From Magnetococcales bacterium (GTDB taxonomy: Bacteria; Pseudomonadota; Magnetococcia; Magnetococcales; UBA8363), in NCBI GenBank assembly GCA_015228815.1, contig JADGCV010000023.1, positions 1 to 64,000 on the forward strand: a stretch of DNA of 64,000 nucleotides, in the 5' to 3' direction. Of this stretch, positions 1 to 9,005 are shown piece after piece. The notes under the pieces were generated by a model. That model ran no database searches and was not told the origin of the DNA. It worked only from the letters and a program-made list of their open reading frames with translations. Position 1 is the first letter of the stretch; each line of letters opens with the position of its first letter. The translations under genes and the position numbers were made by a program.

Positions 1-18
1 ATCAAACTCTCCTAATTT
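1..18 (-). rRNA. rrs: 16S rRNA, extreme 5' end (gene continues off the left edge)
   Basis: Read on the minus strand, the first bases end in AGGAGAGTTTGAT, the conserved 5' start of bacterial 16S rRNA (the 27F primer site AGAGTTTGAT). Alignment with the E. coli mature end puts the first mature base near position 18. Only this fragment is inside the window. The upstream boxA-like site and promoter support the call. Confidence 0.85.
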
Positions 19-285
19 ATCTCCCTTAGGAGCTTTCGTCTCGCTCTTACTGTCCCCTTTCAAAGTCCATCTTCTCAGATGCCTTCAAAGGGACGCTCGC
101 ATTCACTCATTTGGCAATTGACTTGGTTCCTGCTTCCTGTTCCTCTCCTTACGAATCAAAACAAGAACTTAACCTTTGTCTCTACCTGATGTGAACGCAT
201 TCTTTGCTTCTTCTCCCCTGGACCCTTCAAACTTCAAGGCCAGGGTTCGTTGACGCACGTCATGCGCCCACACCTATGGTTACAC

Positions 286-302
286 CAGATTGTCAAAGAG
301 CG
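286..302 (-). promoter_or_regulatory. rRNA leader boxA-like antitermination site
   Basis: The minus strand reads CGCTCTTTGACAATCTG, closely matching the boxA/leader segment of enterobacterial rrn operons (TGCTCTTTAACAAT). It lies about 270 bp upstream of the 16S start, inside the presumed leader, where NusB/NusE antitermination complexes normally load. The rest of 19-424 is leader with no credible gene; the ORFs there overlap rRNA leader and are not real. Confidence 0.65.
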
Positions 303-424
303 TTTAAAGGCATACTTCCAATGCCGTGGCATCCACAATCCAACCTTGGGACACTCACTCGGAACCTTCTTTACAGTGATCTTCTCTCAAACTTGTTTTC
401 AGAACATCACCTCCAGAGCCAGTA

Positions 425-453
425 ACTCTACCAAACCACACATCGACCGTCAA
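425..453 (-). promoter_or_regulatory. rRNA operon promoter with A/T-rich UP element
   Basis: On the minus strand, TTGACG (453-448) and TAGAGT (430-425) are separated by 17 bp. Immediately upstream (454-500) is a strongly A/T-rich stretch with A and T tracts, like an rRNA UP element. Transcription would start near 418 and give a leader of about 400 nt before 16S. No other good promoter lies between the ccsA-like stop and the 16S gene. Confidence 0.6.
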
Positions 454-498
454 CAGAAAAAACAAGCAAATCTTCTTTTTTTGAACTTTTTTGCTAAC

Positions 499-1332
499 TC
501 ACTGATAAAAAAGAATATATTCGCGGACAAACTTCACCCCGAAAAACGCCAGAACCAAAAACAGATACCCCGAGACAATCCACTTCGCCCCCTTCATCCC
601 ACGCCATCCCCAGTAGTGCCGACCCACAAACAAAATCAACAAACTCAACCACGTCGCCCAGGTCAACACCACCTTGTGATTGAAAGCAAAGAACGTTCCA
701 TGATGCTCCCAGGAATAGACCCCCCCGGAAACAATCGACAGCGAAAGCAGCGCAAACCCCACGCGAACCATTTGATACAGCGTTGTTTCCAATCGATTCA
801 ACGCGGGCAGGATGTCGAACAGACGGCCCAGGTGTTTGCTCTTCAAGGCATGATCCTGAAAGGCGTCCATCAGCGCAAATATGGCCGCAATCGTCAAAAT
901 TCCGTAGGCCAAGAGCGACATCACCAGGTGGGCGATGAGCATCGGTTCCGTCACCGTCAGAATTTCGATGTTTCGCGACGCGGGCAGCACCCTGGACGCA
1001 AGAACCGACAGTGCAAGCATGGGCAATACCACAATCCCCGCCGCCGGCGCCTCCACCCCGGGCAGGCGGCAGCCCAGCAAATAGAGCATGGCCACCGCCA
1101 GGGATACAAATTCAAGCGATGTCTTCAAGTTGAAGGAGACCTCGCCATGATGGATCATGAGGGTACTGGACATCGCCGCCACATGGGTGAGAAAACCAAG
1201 AGCGACGAGCCACCACCCCATCCGCGAGGGGGCGCCATGGCCGCGGATCTGCCGGTAGGTGACAAGAATGGCCCCAACCCCATAGGCAATCGTGACCCAT
1301 CCAATGACAAGGTGGTCCATCCATTCACTCAT
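499..1332 (-). CDS. CcsA/YpjD-family cytochrome c assembly-like inner membrane protein
   Basis: 277 residues with about eight hydrophobic helices, the right size and shape for the YpjD/CcsA family (PF01578). The central WEHHG segment corresponds to the Trp-rich, His-containing region used in heme handling by CcsA and CcmC; additional histidines (AHLVMS, FNHKVV) sit near helix ends as in the family. In many proteobacteria ypjD lies alone near ffh and its function is unclear, so a heme-delivery role is inferred. The gene stands alone, on the same strand as the rRNA operon whose promoter begins just past its stop. Its ATG is 90 bp from the divergent ispD. Confidence 0.75.
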   Translation of the reverse strand: MSEWMDHLVIGWVTIAYGVGAILVTYRQIRGHGAPSRMGWWLVALGFLTHVAAMSSTLMIHHGEVSFNLKTSLEFVSLAVAMLYLLGCRLPGVEAPAAGIVVLPMLALSVLASRVLPASRNIEILTVTEPMLIAHLVMSLLAYGILTIAAIFALMDAFQDHALKSKHLGRLFDILPALNRLETTLYQMVRVGFALLSLSIVSGGVYSWEHHGTFFAFNHKVVLTWATWLSLLILFVGRHYWGWRGMKGAKWIVSGYLFLVLAFFGVKFVREYILFYQ

Positions 1333-1422
1333 GGTCGCTCCTTCTTTCCGGGTTAAGGTGGCTTGGGACCTTTATTCCCTGGCTGCGGTTTCGATCTTAC
1401 CCTTTTTTGTGGATTCACGCAC

Positions 1423-2136
1423 ATGAACCTTGATCATCCTTTGTCCATCGTCGTTGTCGCCGCCGGCAGTGGCCAGCGTTTTGGCGGACCCAGGCCGAAA
1501 CAATATCTTGATCTGGCGGGCCATCCCATCCTGTTTCATACCTTGAAGGCCTTTCATGATCATCCGGCCATCGGCGCCATCCTCCCGGTGATCGCCCCGG
1601 ACGGGGAGGCATTATGGCAACGCTGGCTCGGTCCTCTGCTCGCCCGATTGCCTCGGGTTCTTTCTCCGGTTCGCGGGGGGGCGACCAGACAGGAATCGGT
1701 CTGGCGGGGACTGGCCGCCCTTGCCCTTCCTGCCGACGCATGGGTGGCCATTCACGATGCGGCGCGTCCGTTTCCCGGAAAAAAACTCCTCGACCGTCTT
1801 CTGGAGGGGCGAAAGGATCATGTCGCCCTGATCCCTGCCCTTCCTGCCGCCGATACCGTCAAATCGGTCGATCCCGGCAGCAACATCATCCTGGAAACCC
1901 TCGATCGATCTCGGATATGGTTGGCGCAGACGCCGCAATTGTTTCACCATGGAACCATCCTCGACCTTCACGAACGCGCCCGCGCCGCCGGTTTTGTCGC
2001 CACCGACGATGCCTCGCTCGCTGAATGGGGAGGAATTGCCGTCCGCGTTGTCCCCGGGGACCACCGCAACATCAAAATCACCCACCCTTGGGACCTGGAG
2101 TTGGCCAATAAATGGCTGGAGGAGAATCAATCATGA
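1423..2136 (+). CDS. ispD: 2-C-methyl-D-erythritol 4-phosphate cytidylyltransferase
   Basis: 237 residues. IspD makes CDP-methylerythritol from MEP and CTP in the non-mevalonate isoprenoid pathway. The N-terminal nucleotide-binding loop AAGSGQRFGG with the following PKQYL, the VAIHDAARPF segment and LAQTPQLF near residue 165 are family signatures. I chose the ATG at 1423 because the protein from there begins with the usual short lead into the VVVAAGSG loop; an upstream in-frame start at 1363 would add 20 atypical residues. The stop overlaps the ispF start by ATGA, so the two consecutive-pathway enzymes are coupled. Confidence 0.93.
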   Translation: MNLDHPLSIVVVAAGSGQRFGGPRPKQYLDLAGHPILFHTLKAFHDHPAIGAILPVIAPDGEALWQRWLGPLLARLPRVLSPVRGGATRQESVWRGLAALALPADAWVAIHDAARPFPGKKLLDRLLEGRKDHVALIPALPAADTVKSVDPGSNIILETLDRSRIWLAQTPQLFHHGTILDLHERARAAGFVATDDASLAEWGGIAVRVVPGDHRNIKITHPWDLELANKWLEENQS

Positions 2137-2627
2137 AACTGCGGGTGGGTCAGGGACTGGATGTCCATCGCTGGGTCGAGGGACGGCCCTTGATGCTGGG
2201 AGGTATCCATGTTCCCCACGATCAGGGGTTGCTCGGCCATTCCGATGCCGACGTGTTGTTGCATGCCATCATCGATGCCCTCCTCGGGGGGGCGGGACTG
2301 GGTGACATCGGTCGCCATTTTCCCGATACCGATCCCCTCTACAAAGGAATCGACAGCAAGCGTCTTCTTGCTCATGTCTCCGAAATGATCCAATCGAACC
2401 ATTGGACAGTCCTCAATGTCGATGCCACCGTCATCTGTCAACGTCCCAGGCTCGTCCCCTTCATGCCTCTGATGTCCCAAACCATCGCCGGTCTCCTCGG
2501 CATCGACAGCGACGTGGTCAACGTCAAGGCGACGACCACCGAAAAACTGGGCTTCACCGGACGCAACGAAGGGGTCGCGGCCCAGGCGGTCGTTCTTCTG
2601 ATGGGGACGATGCCTATTCCATCCTGA
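2133..2627 (+). CDS. ispF: 2-C-methyl-D-erythritol 2,4-cyclodiphosphate synthase
   Basis: 164 residues, normal for IspF. Near the N-terminus RVGQGLDVHRW carries the metal-binding Asp-x-His pair, followed by LLGHSDADVLLHAIIDALLG, which supplies the third metal ligand. The C-terminal VNVKATTTEKLGFTGRNEGVAA is a classic IspF signature, with the conserved Thr and Glu. The start at 2133 overlaps the ispD stop (ATGA). The pair supplies IPP and DMAPP through the DOXP pathway. About 240 bp without a gene follow. Confidence 0.95.
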   Translation: MKLRVGQGLDVHRWVEGRPLMLGGIHVPHDQGLLGHSDADVLLHAIIDALLGGAGLGDIGRHFPDTDPLYKGIDSKRLLAHVSEMIQSNHWTVLNVDATVICQRPRLVPFMPLMSQTIAGLLGIDSDVVNVKATTTEKLGFTGRNEGVAAQAVVLLMGTMPIPS

Positions 2628-2869
2628 TGCCAACAAAAAAACGTCGCCGAGAACCCGACTTCGGGAACCAATTCCCCCCGCATCGTGTCCAAGATCAGGG
2701 GAAGACGAATAGGGTGTCCGCGTGTCTCGAACTTCCCCCACGAACGGCCCATGTCGTGGCCCGATCATGTCAACCCCATTCCCGTGCAATGGGGCATGAC
2801 GACCAGACCACAGTCATCGTGCGACCGATACCAGCAAGGCCGGCCGCAATCCTTTCAAGGGAGGTTGCC

Positions 2870-3343
2870 ATGTACCGAAAAACTTTGCTCGGCGTCCTGG
2901 ATCGGGAAGATTGGCAGGCGCTCAAGGAAATCACCACGACGGTCAAGGTCAGGGAAGGCAAAATCCTGTTCGAGGAGGGAGAACCGGAAGGGTACATCTA
3001 CTTTATCCGCAAGGGCTGCGTCTCACTGGGACACCTTTCCGACACCCATGAATGGGTCGATTTCGGGATCTATGGTGAAGTCGAAGTCCTCAAACAGATG
3101 GAGATGAAACAACTGGAAAACTCCGTTTGGCGCAACCGGATCGTCCTCAAACGGGGCGAAGTGGTCGGCGAACCCGTTGGAACATCGCTGCCCCATCATC
3201 ACCTTTCGGCACGCTGCGATGCCGACTGCGAACTGCTGCAAATCGATACCGACAAAATGGAACAACTGCAAAAAAAACATCCACACCTTTTCAACAGCCT
3301 GAACATGTTCATGAAAGAACATCTTCAGGCCCTCGGCGCATGA
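2870..3343 (+). CDS. Stand-alone cyclic-nucleotide-binding-fold protein
   Basis: 157 residues spanning only a CRP-type beta-roll: GKILFEEGEPEGYIYFIRKG is the typical entry motif of cNMP-binding domains. There is no helix-turn-helix, kinase or channel domain. The phosphate-binding cassette looks altered: where cAMP binders have GE(L/I)xxx...PRxA, this has VGEPVGTSLPHHH followed by LSARC, so the base-contacting Arg appears replaced and nucleotide binding is doubtful. AAGGGAGG precedes the ATG. The next gene follows after 13 bp and is probably co-transcribed. Role unknown; perhaps a ligand sensor or scaffold. Confidence 0.7.
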   Translation: MYRKTLLGVLDREDWQALKEITTTVKVREGKILFEEGEPEGYIYFIRKGCVSLGHLSDTHEWVDFGIYGEVEVLKQMEMKQLENSVWRNRIVLKRGEVVGEPVGTSLPHHHLSARCDADCELLQIDTDKMEQLQKKHPHLFNSLNMFMKEHLQALGA

Positions 3344-3356
3344 AAGGAGGTGCGCC

Positions 3357-3650
3357 ATGATCCGTGCCTACATGGTGTTCAGTGGTACAGGCCCCATCCT
3401 GGTTCTGACCCGGTCCGCCGACGGCATGCAATCGGAACGGGCAAAAACCTATTTTTCCGAGAAAGGGATCGATAAATACATCGCCATCGAGGTCTCGGCG
3501 GAACATGCCGAAAAAAAATACGGCACCCGTTTTCACACAACCGCCGCATGGTTGCAATCCGAAGAGGACATCCGGGTCCTGGATATCGAAGGACACCATG
3601 TCTTCTACAACTTTGAATACGAGGAGATGGGTGAACCGGTCTATGTCTAG
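3357..3650 (+). CDS. Conserved-looking small hypothetical protein
   Basis: 97 residues, soluble, no signal peptide or membrane segment, and I recognise no family. The N-terminal part (AYMVFSGTGPILVLT) predicts beta strands, then an acidic and lysine-rich middle, and a C-terminal LDIEGHHVFYNFEYEEMGEPVYV-type strand-rich end. It starts at ATG after the strong ribosome site AAAGGAGG and sits 13 bp behind the cNMP-fold gene, so the two likely work together. A perfect hairpin at 3662-3690 closes the unit. Confidence 0.65.
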   Translation: MIRAYMVFSGTGPILVLTRSADGMQSERAKTYFSEKGIDKYIAIEVSAEHAEKKYGTRFHTTAAWLQSEEDIRVLDIEGHHVFYNFEYEEMGEPVYV

Positions 3651-3661
3651 GTCGGACAACA

Positions 3662-3690
3662 CGACGGGAAGGGGTGATCCCTTCCCGTCG
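3662..3690. terminator. Convergent-gene hairpin, probable bidirectional terminator
   Basis: A perfect 12-bp stem (CGACGGGAAGGG and its complement) with a 5-nt loop lies between the convergent 97-residue gene and parC. There is no long T tract on either side, so intrinsic strength is uncertain. Confidence 0.5.
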
Positions 3691-3707
3691 CCACGCCATC
3701 GTCGCGC

Positions 3708-5969
3708 TCAGAACAATTCACCGGTATAGCCCTTTCCGGCCACCGGAAGCGAAGCCCCGGTCCCGCCAAACACCGCCCCGGCGCGAAACCCGACCGGCAA
3801 CATGCTGCCCCGGCTTCCCCGGTGTCCCCGCCAGGGTTCAAGCTCGTTCAAGAGCATGTTTTTCTTCCCCGAATCCAGCGTCACCCCCTGATCCGGGTCG
3901 AACGTGACGACATCCACCAACATCTCTTCCCGCGCCAGTTTCATGATCCGCACCCCCTTCCCCTTGGCCAACACGGGAAACTCGTCCAGAGTGCATACCA
4001 GCAGGGTACGACCACGACTGATGGCCGCCACCATCCCCCCCATCACCGGATGGACATGGAGCAGGACATCCGCCTCATCCTTATACGAAAGCACCTGTTT
4101 TCCGGCGCGAAAATTGGTCAGCAGATCCTTTCCAAGAATGCGAAACCCCTGTCCCAGGCGCGTCGCGACAAAATATTCCCGTTCCGCCTCCACCGCCATC
4201 CCCCAGACCACCCCATCCCCCGAATCCAGATCGAACAGCACCGACATCGGGTCGCCGAATCCCTTGCCATCGGCCAGACGGTAGGCCAACATCGAATAAA
4301 CCTTGCCCGACCGCCCGAAAAAGGAAATCTGTTGGGTCGAAACAGCGGAAAAGGCGCGCAATAAATCATCCTCCGCCTTGAACCGGACCTTTTCCACCAC
4401 CGACGGATCCTGGCCCTTGATGGACTTGACCCATCCCTTGCGCGACAGAATCACCGTGACCGGTTCCTTCTGCACCAGATCCTCCGGACGCAAGGTGATC
4501 TCCCTGGCGGCCTCTTCCAGGGTTGTCCGCCGGGGATCGGCGAAGGCCTTTCGGGTCCGGACCAGATCCTTGCGGACATCGCCCCACATTTTTTTTTCGT
4601 CGGCCAGCAATCCGCGCAACACGACCGCCCGTTCCTCCTTCTCGGCGATCTCCTTGCGAATGGCCATCTCTTCAAGCCTGCGCAGCGAACGCAGGCGCAT
4701 GTTGAGAATCGCCTCGGCCTGCCCCTCGTCCAGCCCGAACCGGGCCATCAACGCCGGGGCCGGGTCATCGTGTTCCTTGATGATGGCGATCACCTCGTCA
4801 ATATTGAGGTACACCACAAGATAACCGGCGAGAAGGTGCAGTCGTTGATCGATTTGCGCCAGTTCATGCCGGGCACGCCGGGTATGCACTTCGAACCGAT
4901 GGAACAACCATGCCTGCAACAACGACTTCAAGTCCATCACCTCGGGCCGCATCTGCCGGGTGATGACGTTGAAATTGATGGTGACCCGGGTTTCCAGTTC
5001 GCTGTTCTTGAACAGATAGGCCATCACCATCTCGGGATCGAGACGGCTGCTGCGTGGCTCCAGAACGATCCGGATCGCTTCGTCGGACTCGTCGCGCACA
5101 TCCACCAGAAAAGGGCATTTTCGTTCGGTGATCAGCAGGGCGATCCGTTCGATCAGCCGTGATTTCTGAACCTGATAGGGAATCTCGGTGACCACCACCT
5201 GCCACTGGCCATATTCAAGAGGCTCCTTGTGCCACCGCGCCCGAAGACGCAAACTGCCCCGACCCGTCTCATAGGCCTCGCGCCGCTCCTCCAGGTCCGA
5301 AACCAAAAGTCCACCCGTCGGAAAATCAGGCCCGGGAACCAGATTCAGAAGCGTCGCCACCGTGCATTCGGGATCGTCGATGAGGGCCATGCAGGCATCG
5401 AGGATTTCGCCGACATTGTGTGGCGGAATCGACGTGGACATCCCCACCGCGATCCCCGTGGAGCCATTGGCCAAAAGATTGGGAAAACGGGCGGGAAGGA
5501 CCCGGGGTTCCGTCATGGAGCCATCATAGGTCTCGTTGAAGTCCACGGTATCCTGGTCGAGGTCCTCCAAAAGGGCCATCGCCACCCGGGTGAGCCGGGC
5601 TTCGGTATAGCGCATGGCGGCGGCACCATCGCCATCGATGTTGCCAAAGTTTCCCTGGCCATCCACCAAAGGATAGCGGGCGGCAAATTCCTGGGCCATC
5701 CGCACCATGGCGTCATAGGCCGCCTGATCGCCATGGGGATGATATTTGCCGATGACGTCACCCACCACCCGCGCCGACTTCTTCGGCGGCAGCGCCGGTT
5801 CAAGATGAAGCCCCCGCATCGCAAAAAGAATACGCCGGTGGACCGGCTTCAGGCCATCGCGGACATCGGGCAGGGAACGGCTGATGATCGTCGAAAGGGC
5901 GTAGGCAAGATAGCGGCTTTCCAGTTCCAACCGGATCGGCGCATCCTGGATTCGATCATCCGCGGCCAT
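3708..5969 (-). CDS. parC: DNA topoisomerase IV subunit A
   Basis: 753 residues. ParC forms the breakage-reunion subunit of topoisomerase IV with ParE and decatenates replicated chromosomes. Visible features: [33 protein letters not shown], then [16 protein letters not shown] and [22 protein letters not shown], which holds the catalytic Tyr. The C-terminal part is shorter than in GyrA and lacks a clear GyrA-box, favouring ParC. The recA stop TGA overlaps the ATG at 5969 (TGATG); a TTG one codon upstream is the alternative start. Coupling of recA with parC is an unusual partnership, suggesting co-expression. No parE is in the window. Confidence 0.9.
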   Translation of the reverse strand: MAADDRIQDAPIRLELESRYLAYALSTIISRSLPDVRDGLKPVHRRILFAMRGLHLEPALPPKKSARVVGDVIGKYHPHGDQAAYDAMVRMAQEFAARYPLVDGQGNFGNIDGDGAAAMRYTEARLTRVAMALLEDLDQDTVDFNETYDGSMTEPRVLPARFPNLLANGSTGIAVGMSTSIPPHNVGEILDACMALIDDPECTVATLLNLVPGPDFPTGGLLVSDLEERREAYETGRGSLRLRARWHKEPLEYGQWQVVVTEIPYQVQKSRLIERIALLITERKCPFLVDVRDESDEAIRIVLEPRSSRLDPEMVMAYLFKNSELETRVTINFNVITRQMRPEVMDLKSLLQAWLFHRFEVHTRRARHELAQIDQRLHLLAGYLVVYLNIDEVIAIIKEHDDPAPALMARFGLDEGQAEAILNMRLRSLRRLEEMAIRKEIAEKEERAVVLRGLLADEKKMWGDVRKDLVRTRKAFADPRRTTLEEAAREITLRPEDLVQKEPVTVILSRKGWVKSIKGQDPSVVEKVRFKAEDDLLRAFSAVSTQQISFFGRSGKVYSMLAYRLADGKGFGDPMSVLFDLDSGDGVVWGMAVEAEREYFVATRLGQGFRILGKDLLTNFRAGKQVLSYKDEADVLLHVHPVMGGMVAAISRGRTLLVCTLDEFPVLAKGKGVRIMKLAREEMLVDVVTFDPDQGVTLDSGKKNMLLNELEPWRGHRGSRGSMLPVGFRAGAVFGGTGASLPVAGKGYTGELF

Positions 5970-7021
5970 CAAACCGGCTCGGCCCCCGAGGACAGATTTC
6001 CCAACCTTCCCGCCATCCCATGTTTGGGAGGAAGGCCCGACTTCGACCGCAAGGTATCTTCCAACTCGTGCAGCAGGCCGGGATTTTCCTTGAGGTATTT
6101 CTTGGCGTTTTCCCGCCCCTGACCGATCCGTTCACTGTTGTGGGAATACCAGGCCCCTGACTTTTCGACAAGATTCTGCTCGACCGCCATGTCCAGGACC
6201 TCCCCTTCCAGAGAAATTCCCTCGCCATAGTTAATGTCGAATTCGACGCTGCAAAACGGCGGCGCCATCTTGTTCTTGACCACCTTGACCTTGGTGCGAC
6301 TGCCGACCACCTGGTCACGATCCTTGATCGAGTTGACACGCCGGATGTCCAGACGGACCGAGGCATAAAATTTAAGGGCATTGCCGCCCGTGGTTGTTTC
6401 GGGCGAACCGAACGACACACCGATCTTCATCCGGATCTGGTTGATGAACAGCACAATGGCCCGCGACCGGGAAATCGAGCCGGTCAATTTGCGCAACGCC
6501 TGCGACATGAGACGGGCCTGAAGTCCCATGTGGGCATCACCCATTTCCCCTTCCAGTTCCGCCTTCGGCGTCAACGCCGCCACCGAATCGACCACCACCA
6601 GATCGACCGCCCCCGATCGAATCAGCATATCGACGATTTCCAGCGCCTGTTCCCCGGTATCGGGCTGGGAAATCAGGAGTTCATCGACATTGACCCCAAG
6701 TTTCCGGGCATATCCCGGATCCAGGGCATGTTCCGCATCGACATAGGCCGCCACCCCCCCCTGACGCTGCACCTCCGCCGCCACATGCAAAGCCAGAGTC
6801 GTCTTTCCCGACGCCTCCGGGCCGAAAACCTCGCACACCCGACCGCGGGGCAGCCCGCCAATCCCAAGGGCAAGGTCCACACTCAACGAACCGGTGGAGA
6901 CGGTCGCGACATCGGGAACCACCTGGTCCCCCATACGCATGATCGAGCCTTTGCCGTATTGTCGTTCAATCTGCGCCAAGGCCGCTTCCAATGCCTTGGC
7001 CTTCTGTGGATCAATGGACAT
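5969..7021 (-). CDS. recA: Recombinase A
   Basis: 350 residues, typical for RecA. It binds single-stranded DNA, catalyses strand exchange and stimulates LexA self-cleavage. Walker A is [16 protein letters not shown], followed by YVDAEHALD, Walker [11 protein letters not shown] and the L2-flanking [21 protein letters not shown]. The ATG at 7021 has a good site (CAGGAGGAGC). The stop overlaps the parC start. I could not identify a LexA box with confidence in the 300 bp upstream; the operator sequence in this lineage is not one I can assert. Confidence 0.97.
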   Translation of the reverse strand: MSIDPQKAKALEAALAQIERQYGKGSIMRMGDQVVPDVATVSTGSLSVDLALGIGGLPRGRVCEVFGPEASGKTTLALHVAAEVQRQGGVAAYVDAEHALDPGYARKLGVNVDELLISQPDTGEQALEIVDMLIRSGAVDLVVVDSVAALTPKAELEGEMGDAHMGLQARLMSQALRKLTGSISRSRAIVLFINQIRMKIGVSFGSPETTTGGNALKFYASVRLDIRRVNSIKDRDQVVGSRTKVKVVKNKMAPPFCSVEFDINYGEGISLEGEVLDMAVEQNLVEKSGAWYSHNSERIGQGRENAKKYLKENPGLLHELEDTLRSKSGLPPKHGMAGRLGNLSSGAEPV

Positions 7022-7216
7022 CGAAAAGCTCCTCCTGTTTCAACCCTGGTCCGTAATGCCGCCGCGTTCGGGCAATCAATCCCATTCCCGCACCGGGATC
7101 CCTCATCCCATCCATCCCCGATGCCCAACCACATTATCAGATTTCGCCAAATAGACAATGGCCCCGTCTCCCTCCTCCAAGGGTTGCATTCGTCTCTTTA
7201 AAAATTGACCTTGAAT

Positions 7217-7231
7217 TGAGAATAATTCTTA
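7217..7231. promoter_or_regulatory. Fur-box-like palindrome
   Basis: TGAGAATAATTCTTA matches the 7-1-7 Fur consensus TGATAATNATTATCA at 12 of 14 fixed positions, centred on a perfect AGAAT-A-ATTCT palindrome. It lies in the A/T-rich intergenic region between recA (minus) and the Phd antitoxin (plus). A TTGACC and a TATATG-like hexamer flank it on the plus strand, consistent with an operator over a promoter. No iron gene is adjacent. Confidence 0.4.
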
Positions 7232-7354
7232 TATGCCTTTCCCAGGAGGCGAACACGCTTGTCCAGGGAGAAAATGCCATCTCATTTCCACTCGCTCATT
7301 GCATCGAAAAGCACTATCTTCGCATTATGAACAGTGCGCACCAGAAGGATACCC

Positions 7355-7633
7355 ATGAACATCGTCGATGATATTCGGCCACTGACGGAATTCAAGCGCG
7401 ATACCGCGCAATTCGTTGCCCATCTCCGGGAGACGGGTCGGCCCGCCGTGTTGACGGTGAACGGCAAACCTGCGCTGGTGGTCATGGATGCCGCGGCCTG
7501 GCAGGAGGCACAGGATCAAATCGAGTATGCACGCACCGTGACTGCCATTCGCCAGGGACTGATTCAAGCCCGTGCCGGACAGGGCACGGAAGCGGCACTT
7601 TTTTTCGAGTCTCTTGGCGTCAAGGAACCATGA
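7355..7633 (+). CDS. Phd/YefM-family antitoxin
   Basis: 92 residues. The N-terminal half (RPLTEFKRDTAQFVAHLRETGRPAVLTVNGKPALVVMD) is the Phd/YefM fold that binds DNA and folds over a partner toxin. The acidic, helical C-terminus would be the toxin-neutralising tail. AGAAGGA precedes the ATG at 7355; an upstream GTG at 7334 is less likely. Its stop overlaps the start of a ParE-like toxin (ATGA), but that toxin is broken, so this is an orphan antitoxin. Confidence 0.85.
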   Translation: MNIVDDIRPLTEFKRDTAQFVAHLRETGRPAVLTVNGKPALVVMDAAAWQEAQDQIEYARTVTAIRQGLIQARAGQGTEAALFFESLGVKEP

Positions 7634-7755
7634 AGCGTTACCGCGTGGTCATCACTCCCAACGCGGCGGACAACCTCCACAAAGCCCATGAGTGGTTCAA
7701 GACGGAAAATCCACGTCATGTCCGACATGGCCGACGGGATCATTGGCAAAAGTAG
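7630..7755 (+). pseudogene. Truncated, frameshifted ParE/RelE-family toxin
   Basis: The ATG overlaps the antitoxin stop (ATGA), as in parDE or yefM-yoeB pairs. It opens MKRYRVVITPNAADNLHKAHEWF, the beta1-alpha1 start of ParE/RelE toxins, but stops after 41 residues against about 95 normally. After NPRHVRH, the next frame reads MADGIIGK, which fits the usual ADxIIxxI helix, so a small indel near 7725 broke the gene. No C-terminal beta-sheet is recognisable afterwards. The toxin is almost certainly dead. Confidence 0.7.
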
Positions 7756-7928
7756 TCAGGTCGTTCCCCCGCACAAAGATCCGATCCCGATTGCCGCCAT
7801 CCATCCGATCACGCTACCATGTCCCATCTTAAGGCCCCGGATCCTCCGGGAGCGCCATCACTCCACGCGGCGCCCGAATTGCGCGACCACGATCGCCGCA
7901 TCGACTCAAGTACCAAGGAAATCTTCCC

Positions 7929-8966
7929 ATGGAAATCTCCGAACTTCTCGCCTTCAGCGTCAAGAACAAGGCCTCCGACCTGCATCTTTCCGCCGGAATG
8001 CCACCCCTTATCCGGGTCGATGGCGACATCCGCCGCATCAATGTCCCCCCCCTGGAACACAAGGAGGTTCACGACCTGGTCTATGACATCATGAACGACA
8101 AGCAACGCAAGGCCTACGAAGAAACCCTGGAGGCCGATTTTTCCTTCGAGGTCCCCAAGCTGGCCCGATTCCGCGTCAACGCCTTCAATCAAAATCGCGG
8201 CGCCGCCGCCGTGTTCCGTACCATCCCCTCCGAAATCCTCAGCCTCGAACAACTCAACTGCCCCGCCATTTTCAAGGAATTCGCCGAAACCCCCCGCGGC
8301 ATCGTCCTCGTCACCGGTCCCACCGGCTCGGGTAAATCCACCACCCTGGCCGCCATCATCGATTACAAGAACAAAAACGAATACGGTCATATCCTCACCA
8401 TGGAAGACCCCATCGAATTTGTCCATCAATCCCAGAAATGCCTCATCAACCAACGCGAGGTCCATCGCGATACCCACAGTTTCGCCAACGCCCTCCGTTC
8501 CGCTCTGCGCGAAGACCCCGATGTCATCATGGTCGGCGAAATGCGCGACCTGGAAACCATCCGCCTCGCCCTCTCCGCCGCCGAAACAGGACACCTGGTG
8601 TTCGGCACCCTGCACACAACCTCCGCCGCCAAAACCATCGACCGCATCGTCGATGTCTTTCCCGCCGCGGAAAAAGACATGATCCGCACCATGCTCTCCG
8701 AATCCCTCCGGGCGGTCATCTCGCAAACCTTGCTCAAGAAAAAAGGGGGCGGACGGGTCGCGGCCCACGAAATACTCGTCGGAACCCACGCCATCCGCAA
8801 TCTGATCCGCGAAAACAAGGTCGCCCAGATGTATTCCTCCATCCAGACGGGTCGGAACTTTGGCATGCAAACTTTGGAACAATGCTTGCAAGAACTCGTG
8901 GACAAAAAATTGATCACCAAGGAGGCGGCCAGGGAAAAGGCCAATGTCAAGGACTCCTTCAAATAG
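7929..8966 (+). CDS. pilT: Type IV pilus retraction ATPase PilT
   Basis: 345 residues, standard PilT length. Hexameric inner-membrane ATPase that depolymerises type IV pili for twitching. N-terminal PAS-like domain KASDLHLSAGMPPLIRVDGDIRR; Walker A TGPTGSGKSTTLAA; Asp box TMEDPIEFVH; Walker B DPDVIMVGEMRD; His box TGHLVFGTLHT; the C-terminal AIRNLIRE is the PilT-specific AIRNLIRE motif required for retraction. That motif separates it from the two paralogues at 10.7 and 11.9 kb, which lack it. ATG follows CAAGGA. The pilMNOP assembly genes lie at the other end of the window. Confidence 0.95.
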   Translation: MEISELLAFSVKNKASDLHLSAGMPPLIRVDGDIRRINVPPLEHKEVHDLVYDIMNDKQRKAYEETLEADFSFEVPKLARFRVNAFNQNRGAAAVFRTIPSEILSLEQLNCPAIFKEFAETPRGIVLVTGPTGSGKSTTLAAIIDYKNKNEYGHILTMEDPIEFVHQSQKCLINQREVHRDTHSFANALRSALREDPDVIMVGEMRDLETIRLALSAAETGHLVFGTLHTTSAAKTIDRIVDVFPAAEKDMIRTMLSESLRAVISQTLLKKKGGGRVAAHEILVGTHAIRNLIRENKVAQMYSSIQTGRNFGMQTLEQCLQELVDKKLITKEAAREKANVKDSFK

Positions 8967-9005
8967 ATCAACATCCAGAACGTTGCGACGCGCGGGGAAA
9001 GCCTC

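Noticed and set aside
250-1356. 368-codon plus-strand ORF at the left end
   Set aside because: It runs through the rRNA leader and antisense to the ccsA-like gene; basic, low-complexity translation with no family signal.
7021-7330. LexA box upstream of recA
   Set aside because: Several partial GTTC/CCT half-sites occur, but none has convincing symmetry and the operator of this lineage cannot be assumed.
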